From Cytidiella melzeri (lineage: Eukaryota > Basidiomycota > Agaricomycetes > Polyporales > Irpicaceae), in assembly GCA_022592445.1 (NCBI GenBank), contig JABYQR010000041.1, forward strand, positions 62,001 to 126,000: DNA of 64,000 bases, given 5' to 3'. The position numbers were made by a program, and so were the translations under genes. Of this stretch, positions 49,106 to 59,706 are shown piece after piece. Position 1 is the stretch's first letter; every line of letters starts with the position of its first letter. A model generated the notes under the pieces. The model saw only the letters and a program-made list of their open reading frames with translations, ran no database searches and was not told where the DNA came from.

Positions 49106-51580
49106 TTAGTTGCTGTCGTCGTCCCCAACCCAAGTTGCCAAGTCCTGGAGCGCGTTCTGCTTTGCGGTGTCCGACAGACCTAGAGGCTTGTCTCGTATGT
49201 GCTCAATGCCTCCGAGGCGGCTGGTGGATAGTGTGAGATACATGCAGCAAAACAGATCATGACAACCCGAAACTCACAGTATATTCTTGAACAAGCTGTG
49301 GCGAATTTTTGTGGTGATGGCAGCGTCCAGTCTGGCCCAGTCCTCGAGCTGGACAAGGTGCTGTTTGACAATTTGCTTGTAAGTCGTTTCGCGGAACTCG
49401 TGGCCTTTCTGTTCCTGTCGCCCTGATGCCCAGCGTTGCAGACCAAAGCGAACCTGTATGTGCTCTTATTATCGACAACGCAGAGGTATGAGCCAACCAT
49501 AGTATGACGTACCATAGCAAGTAGGAGCGCAATTGTCGGGAGTGGGAGTGGGTCGAATATGGCGTGGAACTCAGCGCCAGGAGATGCGCTGTCGCGAAAA
49601 AAAACTTCTTGTAATGCATGACGAATGATTGAAATTTGCGCCAGCCCCCGAGGGCGTTCGAGCGCGAATTCCTAGATGGGCTTAGCATGTATACTGGAGT
49701 TGCTGTTGCTGCAATGACTCACCTCGTAGCAATATCGATTGGCATCTTGAGCCTCTCCAATTGGCTGCAGTAGCCATGCCACGCGCTCCACGTTAGCTTT
49801 GGCGTTCGCGTCCTTTGATGTGTCTGACTTGAGTCCATACGTCTCGACTATTCTGCCACATATTTTATCTCTGAGATGACCGCGGAAGCTAGAAGCACGG
49901 CTGATGATCTACTGGGCATCAGCAACAACTCATAAAGTATGAAGTTAGTCTTACCAGTTGATAGATTCTCGTGACTGCACCGTCGTCCCAGGAGTAGGTA
50001 CGTTCAACCTCCTCACAGCTGGTCTTGAATACAGTCCTCGCCCAAGCGTGCTGCGTGTCGTGGTCTGGGAAGGCAGATTCAGTTAAAATCTTCAGCTGGT
50101 AACAAATGATTGATTGCGCGATTATTGTCGCCGTGATACTGGTATAGTTGCTTTCTTTTGGCTTACCACTGGTCGGCGCGGTACCTCCTTTGTACTCGAC
50201 AGTGCTCAGGGCAAGTGGTGCTGTGTCGGACCCAGTACGTAGTTGCTTTCTGGTGGCTGCCTCTGGAGAATGCCTTGCATGACGACGGCCTCCTGTCAAA
50301 GTTTGTGACTCCATGTCATGTCCCATGCTGGGAGGGGCGTATTGGTGACGACGGCGAGAGAGCGTTGTTGAGTGATGAGAGGATGGCGATGAGTGACGAC
50401 GTGAGAGTGATGGCGACGAGTGACGACGTGAGAGTGATGGCAACGACTGACAATGTGAGAGTGAGGGCGAGCGAGTACGATGGAGTGGCGATGAACGAGG
50501 ACGAATGAGCGGTGGCGTACAAGAGCGAGAGAAGGATGAAGACCGAGGACGAGAAGTTGGTGGTGAATGAGGACGCGACAGCGACAAAAAACGAGGACCA
50601 GAGAGGGATGCCGAACGCGAACAAGAGAGCGGCGACAAACGAGGCTGAGAGAGAGACAATGAACGGGGTCTCGAGAGCAACGGCGAGCGACGGCGAGACG
50701 GAAACGGTGAGCGACCACGAGACTGCGATCGCGAGTGGCCTCTAGGCAGCGACTTTGAATGACGACGAGCGAGAGACTGTAACTGAAGTCAATCGCAATA
50801 GTCACGGTGCTGTGGCTGGACTTACCTCATGCTGACTGCTTCTCTCCAGAGCAGGCTCTTCGTAAGGTGTGGCAGGCAGACACAATGGCGCGACGAACGT
50901 CCGAGTCTGCACTGATTTTGGGTCGTTGGCGCGACGTTTCAATCGCTTGACTGGTTGGGCCACGTCAACGACTCCCCTAGAGTGGAACTTGACTCCAGGT
51001 TAGGAGCCACAAACTCGACATTAGCAGCAGGAGTTTCTTTGTGTACGTACCTGGGACTCGTAGCTAACAATGTCGTTATCTTCCTCTTCGGGAGGCCAGC
51101 TGGCATTGTTGTCGTCGGGCTCGTTGGTGTTCTGCTCGTCATTGCTGTTGCTCGCAACGTCCTCCTGCTGTTGGTTAGCCTTGATTCCCGCACCTGTAGA
51201 TGACAATCTTGTTGCTTGTCGCTGTGAGGGACCTTGTGTTTGATTGGTGAGGCGAAGATGGTACATTGCAAGTAACAGCTGTACTTACCTTCCTTTTGAG
51301 CTCGCCGCAACGCTTTGTTCTTATTTTCAAGCTTCTTGCACAGCTCGAGAAGCTCAGCGTGATCTGTGAGCGCTGCCAGTCAGCATACACTGTCCAGTCT
51401 GTGGAACAACTCACCTATATCGAGCTGCTTCTTGGTTTTTTAGCGCTCTCGTCTGAGTGCGGGGCGTGCAGGTTGTGATGGTTGTTTCTGGGCCTCCGAG
51501 CTGCGCTTCGAAGAGTGTGACTGGCCAGAGTCTGAGTCTGAGCCAGCCTGTATTGCAGGAGCTTTGCGCTTGCCGGTCAT
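49106..51580 (-). pseudogene. DUF6532-domain protein with premature stop
   Basis: Typical transposon-associated Agaricomycete gene of unknown function. The start MTGKRKAPAIQAGSDSDSGQ is followed by a TAA at codon 47 (51440-51442) inside otherwise continuous coding sequence (RRER, stop, KTKKQLDI). A coiled coil follows (ELLELCKKLENKNKALRRAQ), then an Arg-Ser-rich low-complexity region (50760-50330, LSRRHSSPS units), and the DUF6532 core: KPKESNYTSITATIIAQSI, FPDHDTQHAWARTVF, FDPLPLPTIALLLAMVRF, GLQRWASGRQEQKGHEF, and the C-terminus WVGDDDSN. It is head-to-head with the Plavaka transposase. Apart from the nonsense codon the frame seems largely preserved, so inactivation could be recent. Confidence 0.75.
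50380..50460 (-). repeat. 27 bp tandem repeat, three units, inside DUF6532 gene
   Basis: Three 27 bp units (50407-50433 and 50434-50460 clearest) each encode a nine-residue SLSRRHSSP-like block, giving an RS-rich stretch. The unit length is a multiple of three, so gain or loss keeps the frame. Confidence 0.7.
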
Positions 51581-51780
51581 GGCTCAGAGACAAAGGATAG
51601 TGAGGAGATGACTGACGTGGCGTTCGAGAAAATAGAGACGCACACGCACCCAATTTAAAGAAAAATTGCACGGATCACCTAAAACCATGACTACAGGTGA
51701 GAGCGTGAGGGCGGCACTTTCGCGGCTTAACTGTCGCAGCTTCAAAAACTCACCTTTTATCCCCCACTCTCTGCTCCTTG

Positions 51781-54700
51781 ATGTCTTCAGTTGGCCAACA
51801 CCGATGCTTTCATTGCGGCTGTACGAAACCTACTGTGCAGGGGATCAAGGCACACATTCAGCTCAGTGTTTCCTGTCGAAGCGCGTGGCAAGCAAGGCTA
51901 CAAAAAAAAAGGTCGTTGTCAGTCTCAACCGACAACGACAACCATTTGCCACCTACGGCCCGTTGCCGTGAAGACAACAGAGTTGACTCACCTGAAGATT
52001 GTGGCACAGCAGCGCAGAGCCTTGGGCCTTACTTCGAGCAGGAGCAAGACGAGGAGGTGGCGAATGAGAGATACGATGCCGGAGGCATTCCCACAAACCC
52101 ATACATAGATGATCTTGACACAAGAGATGCGGGTGCATCGTTCGGCCAAGGTGCGAACCTCTTTGAAAGGATACACCAGATGCGAGAAGAGGAAGGCTTG
52201 AACGAGGACGGGCTGTGGGAGCCGTTTGCAAGTGAAGAGGAGTGGGGGTTGGCGCAGTGGCTGATGAGTAGCGGTCTGAGTCAGGCCGAGATCGACAAGT
52301 ACCTAAAGCTTGGGATGGTGAGTAGTTCTATATCCTTGCTGCGGAATTGTCTCATAACGAGTCATAGACGCAAACCCAGATGCCACTCTCCTTTAAAGAC
52401 AAGCGAAGCTTTCTCGACAAAATCAATCGTCTTCCTCGCGGTCCTGGATGGCAGTGCGAGATCTTCGAAGCTGTATGACATGGATAGTCCAACAGAGACC
52501 GGATTTTTCTAATAATGTCAACAGTTTACAGCCTTAGGCGCCTATCTAGAGCGCTTATTTTCCGGCTAGGAGTGTTACCGGACCTAACCCTAACCCGGGT
52601 CACGTGACATCCTGCCTTATTTATCAATAGTCCAGACCCAAACCCTAGACTCAATCTGGAGCGGTTCCAGATCAACCTAGGCTATTGTTCTATTGTTCAA
52701 CTTCCATTGATAGGGATTTCCCAGGGATTCCCCAGGGATTCCCCCAGTCCTTATTGTCCTATTGTCTTCCGTCTATTGTCTTTTGTCTATTGTTAGGGAT
52801 TCCCCCAGTTCCTATTGTTCTATTGTTCCAGTTTCTATTGTTCTATTGTCTTATTGTTCTAGCTCTATTGTTCTACGTACCCTGGTCTTTGACAGCTACC
52901 CTGGTCCCTTATTGTTCTATTGTTACTCCAGCCCCACAGTTACTCCAGTCCCTAGTGTGGGAACTTGTGCACAGACCACCCAGCCACAGTATATATAGTA
53001 GCCCTTACCCTCCCTAGCTCTGCATCTTGACCTCTCTGTCATTTGCATTGCTAGGTGAGTTACTGCATGTAACTTAGTATGATACCTTATTAACTCTGTC
53101 ATTTGCATTGCTAGTATCCGGCCTCTGTGCCTGCTTGCCTGCTTATCATCGACTTTGACCTTGCTGTCGTCGTTGGAGATCCCTTCCTCTTTCCCTTCAC
53201 ATCTACTTCACCCTTGTTTAGGGTTTATCAGTCTATCAGCAGTCGCTCCGCGACACTGTAGGCGATGAGCGTGATGAGGAAGGGAGAGAACGTGTGGAGG
53301 TATTCGAGCTATGGAAGCGGGACCCTATAGAGTGCATTCGTGAGCTCTTATCCAACCCGATGTTCAGAGAGCACCTACAATACGCACCTGAACGTCGTTA
53401 TGAGGATGAGTGGCTGAAGAAGCCGATATTGAGCGAGATGTGGAGTGGGGCATGGTGGGAGAAAGTTCAGGTAAGGCGCAGCATAGGTGGACAAATGACG
53501 AAGTGAAAACTCACGGTGGCTGTATAGAAACTGCTTCCAGAAGGGGCAACATTGGTCCCAGTAATCCTCGCGTCCGATAAGACGCAGCTATCAAATTTAG
53601 CGGTGATAAATCTGCATGGCCTGTTTACCTTAGCATTGGAAACATCTCGAAAGCTGTGCGAAGATCTCCCTCGTCTCATGCCACGGTCTTGATAGGTTAC
53701 CTCCCGGTATCAAAGATGGAGTGTTTCTCGAAGGCCAAACGCTCGTCATCCGTCTATCAGCTCTTCCATGACTGCATGCGCTCTCTTCTAGCACCCCTTA
53801 TCAAGGCAGGAAAAGAGGGGTGGAGATGGTCTGTGCCGATGGCTGTGTCCGCAAAGTGTATCCAGTGATAGCGGCGTACATCGCGGACCACCCAGAACAA
53901 TGTCTCGTTGCATGCTGCCGGCAAAACCATTGCCCAAGATGTCTTGTGAGACCTGACAGACAAGGCCAGCCAATTGAATCGCCGTGTCTTTGAGATCCAG
54001 TCAAGACATTGTCGATGATCCACGAAACACTTCAGTCCGGTGGATACAAACCTGCGGGTTTTGAGGATGCTGGCCTAAACGCGATCAACCCGTTCTGGAA
54101 GAACCTCCCGTACTGCGACATCTTTTTCTGCATGACACCAGATCTCCTGCATCAGCTGCACAAAGGTATGTTCAAGGATCATACCGTAAAATGGGCCACA
54201 GCCTGCGCGAATGGAAAAGAAGATGAGGTCGACCGTCGGTTCCGTGCGATGCCATCCCATCCCAATCTTGCCATTTCAAGAGAGGGATCTCGTTGGTTTC
54301 CCAGTGGACGGGTAATGAGTATAAGCAGATGGAAAAGGTGTTTCTTGGAGTGATCGCAGGAAGTGCCGAAGCGGATGTTGTCAAAGCTGTACAAGCGGTT
54401 TTAGACTTCATCTTTTACGCTCACTTCGAAACACATACTGAGGAGTCCCTTTCGCGTTTGGATGAAGCATGGACCAGCTTTCATGTCCATAAGCAGGTAT
54501 TTGTTCGACTAGGGCTACGGAAAGACTTCAACGGCATTCCGAAACTCCACTCCATGACTCACTATATCGAGTCCATCCGTCTTCTAGGAACTGCAGATGG
54601 CTACAACTCGAAGGGCCTGAACGTCTCCACATCGACTTCGCCAAGGTTGGTTATCGCGCGAGCAATCGGAAGCAGTACATCCAACAGATGACCGTGTGGC

Positions 54701-55772
54701 TGGATCGACAGGATGCTGTGCGTCGATTCGACAACTATCTTCGTTGGTTGAAACAGGACTGTATCTCGCAGCTGCCTTCGGCTCAGGGGGAGAGGAGGAG
54801 AATGGTGAAGATGATGAGGACGATGGAGGTGAGGACATCGATGCTGACCTGTCACTGGGAGTCAGCGCGGCCCGAGGAGACAATAACAAGTACAAAATCT
54901 CTCGTAAGCCCACGTTTCCCAACACATCAGTGAAGACAATAGTCGACAACTTCTGTGCGCCGGACTTCGCTCAATGCCTGGGTGAGTTTGTGACAAACAC
55001 CCAGGCTCTCCTCTTGGCTCAAGCACCAAGGTATTCGACTTCATCGTCAGCTTCGGCAACCACTGGCACTCCGCAGACAACATCCCAATCTGCGTCTTTC
55101 CTTTGTTCTATTAACGACTACACGACGTTGCGGTATACAAACAATTCAAGAAAGTGCTACCTCTTATGAGCCAAGTCTCGAAGAAACCTATTCTAGATGC
55201 AGTGCGTGCATTTCCTGCTCGATTAGCAAAACCGTCTCAGCGTGTCTGTGCTCAAGCTGCGCAATTCTCTACGGTGCTTGCCTACAACAGCACGGATGGC
55301 GGCAGCGGTACGGAGGAGGATCGAGGAGCTGTCAAGAACCCTATAGACGGTGAGTTCCTTTGTGTTTGAGGACATATGCAATCTCTGACATGTAGCAGGC
55401 ATCACGGTTGGGCAGGTTCGAGTTATCTTTCGCCTTCCAGAGAATCTCAATCATCTCAGTAAGGATCCGCTGGCGTATATCAAATGGTTCACGCCCTTCT
55501 CGCACTACGATAATACTGTCGGCATGTTTTCTGTGGCGCCATCGCAAAGAAACCACCGTCGCCGTGCATCAATCATCCCCATTTCCGCCATCTTACGTTC
55601 GTGTCATCTCATTCCTGTGTGGGGTCGTGCTGCCAACGTTTATTGGACCTCGGAGAATGTAATCGAGCGATGCCCTCGTTTCTATGTAAATACTTACTTG
55701 CGGCACTCAGATTTCATTCTATTTCGATTTCTCGTAGACAGATGGCGCAAAAACCAAGCATCCGTTACCTAG
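51781..55772 (+). pseudogene. Plavaka-family (CMC superfamily) DNA transposase, interrupted and frameshifted
   Basis: The start MSSVGQHRCFHCGCTKPTVQ is an N-terminal Cys finger. In order: WGLAQWLMSSGLSQAEIDKY, LSFKDKRSFLDKINRLPRGP, GWQCEIFEAV, a 780 bp LTR insertion, [178 protein letters not shown] and, near the end, RRRASIIPISAILRSCHLIP to stop 55772. One-base deletions shift the frame near 53593, 53818, 54269 and 54610. The enzyme is dead. Confidence 0.88.
52476..53255 (+). mobile_element. Solo LTR (780 bp) of an LTR retrotransposon inside the transposase
   Basis: The insert starts TG and ends CA and is flanked by the 5 bp duplication CTGTA (52471-52475 and 53256-53260). Removing the insert and one CTGTA restores the transposase frame as EAV|GDERDEE. 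Orientation is taken as plus because of a TATATATAG at about 52988-52996. It holds many copies of tattgttcta-like words (52680-52930), a two-unit telomere-like CCTAACCCTAACCC at about 52576, a GTCACGTGAC palindrome at about 52597, and a 20 bp direct repeat 60 bp apart (ctgtcatttgcattgctag near 53036 and 53096). There is no internal coding region, so the element was reduced by LTR-LTR recombination. Confidence 0.8.
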
Positions 55773-57126
55773 CTCATGTAACTTGAATTTCATTCCATTA
55801 TTCTCTTCGGCAGTGCAGCCATGCCAGTGTAGACCTACAGACAGGTACCTAGTAAGCGAGTAAACTACGTAGCGCTACCATCGTCCACGGGCACTTCGTA
55901 GTATTCTGACAGGTACCTAGTAAGCGGTAAACTACGTAGCGCTACCATCGTCCACGGGCACTTCGTAGTATTCTATAAACTACGTAGTAATTCCGTGTTT
56001 CCTGATGTTGATAGTGTACAGACACTTCGGTAATCTCCAAGCGCACAACATGTGAGACCCGAGAGAGCAATCGAAATTCCCGCAATAGCTTCCTGGCATT
56101 TCACTTAGCTGAAAGAGATCTTGCAGAAGTTAGATAGTCTCCGCTAGCGTAGTCTTAGTGGAGGCGTACGTCAGACGTAAACCACTGTCTCAGCGCGCTC
56201 GGCCCAAGGCCGGTGTAATGATTGTTGCAGCCTGAGCATGCCAGTGATACCGTTTGAGGGAACTGGCCGCAGACAAGACTAATAACGAGACTCGAAAAGA
56301 ACACGACCCTCTCGTCGAGTTGACCGTCTTGAAGAAAGATGAATGTGGCACTGCCGTGGGAAATTCAATACCAGTCACGTGGGTGCGTTTGCCGAGGGCG
56401 GCATGTCAAGTTCGCGGTGAGGGCTGAGGATACTCTTTCACTGGCACGACCATTGGCGAAGCTCTGCCAATCCAGCTCGGAACCCTCTTCATATTGTTGG
56501 ACATTATGCAATGCTTGACATCGCACGTATGGACGCGGTTCTACTCGCAACGCCGTGATGGATGATGGGATGACAACACGCTTCCCATCGACGTCTACTA
56601 TGCTACGTACTACGCGGCGAAGATACGGTGCAATTTGCTCTAGTACTGTACGTCTACTGACCCCATTTACTTGACCTGCTGTCACTTACGCTTGTCCTTA
56701 GCGTATGGGTATTATCTGTCATGGCAGACGATACGATGCGAAAAGTGTCGCTAGTAACGCGTCAACTGTTATCTCTTGGTCTTGACAACACAGGACTTGT
56801 AGCGAGGCGTATGTCTTGAACCTGCTGTTCTTCCGGTCACCAATATTCGACACAACCTGAGTACGACCATCGATTTAGCTTGGAAAACGGGGCCCGAGCA
56901 CGTTTCGATCCTGGAACCTGCCAACACCGCACCGCTTCTCACGTTGCTACATTGGGACTTTATCCTGTCTTACCAGACTAGGCTCGCGCTTGACCAAATA
57001 GATGCAGCGAATCGTTTATGTAACAAGCGGACCAGCCCAGCTATCCGTGATAAGCGCTGCCCATATTCTGCGCATATATATACCAGGATCTAAGTTCCTC
57101 GCTCTCTATGCACTCGCCCCGTACCA
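55773..57126. other. Right flank of mobile island and promoter of O-methyltransferase 1
   Basis: No gene supported. The open frame 56365-56685 (minus) has no domain and no splice continuation. It holds the 68 bp tandem duplication listed next. TATATATA at about 57074-57081 lies 45-50 bp before the O-methyltransferase start. Confidence 0.4.
55840..55974. repeat. Tandem duplication, two units of 68 and 67 bp
   Basis: Units 55840-55907 and 55908-55974 each begin gacaggtacctagtaagcg and end cacttcgtagtattct. They differ only by a short indel after taagcg (ag present in unit 1). A further partial copy (taaactacgtag) follows at 55976. Position just past the transposase stop suggests subterminal repeats of the Plavaka element. 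Confidence 0.85.
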
Positions 57127-59012
57127 ATGGCCACCACCAGCCCTGTTGCAGAGCTCCGCGCTCTCTCCGACCTCATCAAGAATGCGGTCGACAACATCGA
57201 GGCCCTCTGCGTACAGCGCGGGCAAACCTACCCTCTGTCCAATCTACCCTACACTCCAGAATCAGATGCTCCCAGAATGCTACCCGACGTTATAGCCCAA
57301 GGGACAGTCATCGTCTCTGCCGCTGCTCAGCTCGTCGCCGTGGTTCGTCCCCCGGCGGTAGGCATGATCACGCAGGCGTTGTCCGTGAGTGAACCCGTCT
57401 ATGCGTCTATGGTGTCATTGCTTATGTCCCTCTTGAACTATTCCCATTAGTTTCATGTGTCTTCGTGTCTCCGTACTGCCATCAGGCTGCATGTCCCCGA
57501 GATTCTGCGCGAAGCAGGTCCCAAGGTACGCTCTGTTAATGTCGGTAAATGCAATTTATATCAATGCCTTCACCAGGGCTTGCATGTCAGCAACATTGCG
57601 GCTCCCACCAACACAGACTCGGGAAAGCTCGCTCGTGTACTGCGTGTGCTAGCCACGAAGCATATCTTCGCAGAGGTCGCCCCGGATACGTTTACCAACA
57701 ATTGTCTGTCTTCAGTGCTTGATACGGGAAAAAATGTGTCAGATATTCTTGCAAAGTGAGCAAATAACTTTCCATAGCATACACACTGATCCTAGATATC
57801 ATGTCCTGAAAGCCCGGATGACAAGCATGTGAATACAGTCGGTATTGCAGCTGTCATGGAGCACATGTACGTACCGCAGTGAAAGAAGTCAGAATATTGA
57901 ACTAGCTCTTATACTCTCTTCAGGACGAATGGAGGGTTCAGATGCTCTTCTTATCTACCCGAAGTATTTGAAGACCCCGAATGGTCAGCCTCCGGAGAGC
58001 CGAACCAGACAGCTCTCAACAAGGCATTCAACACTACGCTAACAGCGTTTGAGCTAGCAGGGCTACCTCAGTTCGCGTCTTCACGCAAGTTGCTTGGCAT
58101 CTGCATGGCTAGCATGCAGAACCTGACCTCCCGCGATGGGATCCTCAATGGTATTTGCTTCACCTTTTACCGCAAGTAAGTGTGTGCTCTGACTTCAAGT
58201 AGGTTTTGACTGGAAGGCTCTCCCAGCCGACTCTGTGGTCGTTGACGTTGGAGGCGGTATTGGCTCTCAATCGATGATCCTTGCCAAGACGTTTGATCAT
58301 CTCAAATTCGTCGTCCAGGATCGGGAAGAGGTCGTTCCCGATGCTACAAAGGTACGTGAATTACAACGAAAGCATAGCATATATCCAATTTTGTCCGCTA
58401 GTTCTGGAACGCCAACATGCCGGATGCCCTCTCCTCCGGCAGGGTCACACTCCAAGGTTACTCGACCCCCTCCCCATCTTTACCTTCGTGATGATGTTTC
58501 TGACTTTGACATTCGCAAACGTGCAAATAGCCCACAGCTTCTTTACAGGCCCTCAACCCATAATCAGCCCAGCCGTCTTCTTCCTCCGCATGATCCTCCA
58601 CGATTGGTCCGACAAGTACTGCATCCAAATCCTCAAACACCTCCGCGCAGCCGCAGGCCCCCACACCCAACTTGTCGTGACCGATAACATCATCTCCTAC
58701 GCTTCTCCCCCTTCTTCCTCCTCCTCCCCGTCCTCTACAGATCCCTACAAGTCAATCCCGGGCGCGACACCAACATCGACACCTCCCGCCCCTCTCCTTG
58801 CCAACAACGGCGAGGCGAACCTAATGGCGTACCTGTCCGACATGCAGATGCTGACACTCCTGAACGGATGTGAGAGAACGGCAAGGGACTTTGAGAGGAT
58901 ATTTGAGGCGAGCGGGTGGAAGGTCGAGAGGGTGTTCGTGGACGAGGGGTTCCAGGCTCAAAATTCTAAAATTGTGGGCGTGCCGGTTGTGTATGAGGGA
59001 ATTGCCGGATGA
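57127..59012 (+). CDS. SAM-dependent O-methyltransferase, family 2 (fungal secondary-metabolism type)
   Basis: Methylates hydroxyl groups of small molecules in characterised relatives. The start MATTSPVAELRALSDLI leads the dimerisation domain (LRTAIRLHVPEILREAGPK, HVSNIAAPTNTDSGKLARVL), VAPDTFTNNCLSSVLDTGK, a segment recovered by splicing (SSYLPEVFEDPEWSASGEPN, LTSRDGILN), then GFDWKALPADS, the SAM motif VVVDVGGGIGSQS, HLKFVVQDREEVVPDA, FWNANMPDALSSGRVTLQ, AHSFFTGPQPIISPAVFFLR and MILHDWSDKYCIQILKHLR with the catalytic His. It ends VPVVYEGIAG. About eight exons; frame is intact. A Ser-rich loop lies at about residue 345. The substrate is unknown. A paralogue lies at 62625. Confidence 0.9.
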
Positions 59013-59190
59013 AGCAGTCGTACTACACGTACATATCAGTCTACTTTCGGATGTTCGTATGTGCTCTGCTTTTTTCGTTTATTATCCAACTTAAGCAATC
59101 CAGTACTCATGGAGGGAGCCGTAGAATTGCAGGCGCTGCGTACACCGTTTAAATCGTTTTCTGAACTTGCGTACTAAATAACACAGCAAG

Positions 59191-59457
59191 TCACAGCGTG
59201 GTGGCGTCCCACGTGTCCGAGAAGGTTTTGAGCCTGCCTGCTCCCGATTGTATTGCAACCGTGCTCTGAGTAACTCCCGCGTAGTCTCGTTCCCAGACGG
59301 GCAGAGGTGCTTCCGGAGGCTTGATGGTCGACAAGGTGAACCCCAAGGGGAGAATGGCAGGAATGGTGATATAAGAGGAGATGGAGATGACGGCGACGGC
59401 GACGGCGGTAATGAACACCGCAGTGGAGGTGACTAGAACGAAGAGCGATGACATCAA
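59191..59457 (-). CDS. Small putative membrane or secreted protein
   Basis: An 88-residue open frame: MSSLFVLVTSTAVFITAVAV and AVISISSYITIPAILPLGF form a long hydrophobic N-terminus, followed by a polar tail (PPEAPLPVWERDYAGVTQST). No family is recognised. It could be a small secreted protein or a chance frame; there is no splicing evidence. Confidence 0.3.
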   Translation of the reverse strand: MMSSLFVLVTSTAVFITAVAVAVISISSYITIPAILPLGFTLSTIKPPEAPLPVWERDYAGVTQSTVAIQSGAGRLKTFSDTWDATTL

Positions 59458-59706
59458 AAATGAATACGACGGTGGCGGGAATCAATATAAATACATTCAA
59501 TTGATCCAGTGAGCAAAGGAACACCTATTCATCATACATGTGTGTTATACTCGAATACTAGTACAAGGGACTTCATTCCGGTTCAGAAGACGTGCTACAT
59601 GTGTGGTGATATAGAATTGACGACAATGGGATTTGTGGTGGAATGGTGAATCCGCCATCTAGCAGAGAGAGTAGTAGCTATACAGTGGGCTAACGGATAC
59701 GGTTAA

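Noticed and set aside
50512..50745. Plus-strand open frame rich in Glu/Asp/Thr
   Set aside because: It is the antisense of the RS-rich repeat region of the DUF6532 gene.
52573..52590. Possible chromosome end or interstitial telomere from CCTAACCCTAACCC
   Set aside because: Only two repeat units and wholly inside an LTR; housekeeping genes lie on one side and metabolic genes on the other.
52476..53255. The 780 bp insert as a large natural intron of the transposase
   Set aside because: A GT donor (52473) exists but no acceptor gives the right phase, whereas the CTGTA duplication with TG...CA ends explains the junction exactly.
56365..56685. 106-codon minus-strand open frame
   Set aside because: No recognisable motif, no intron continuation and no promoter signal.
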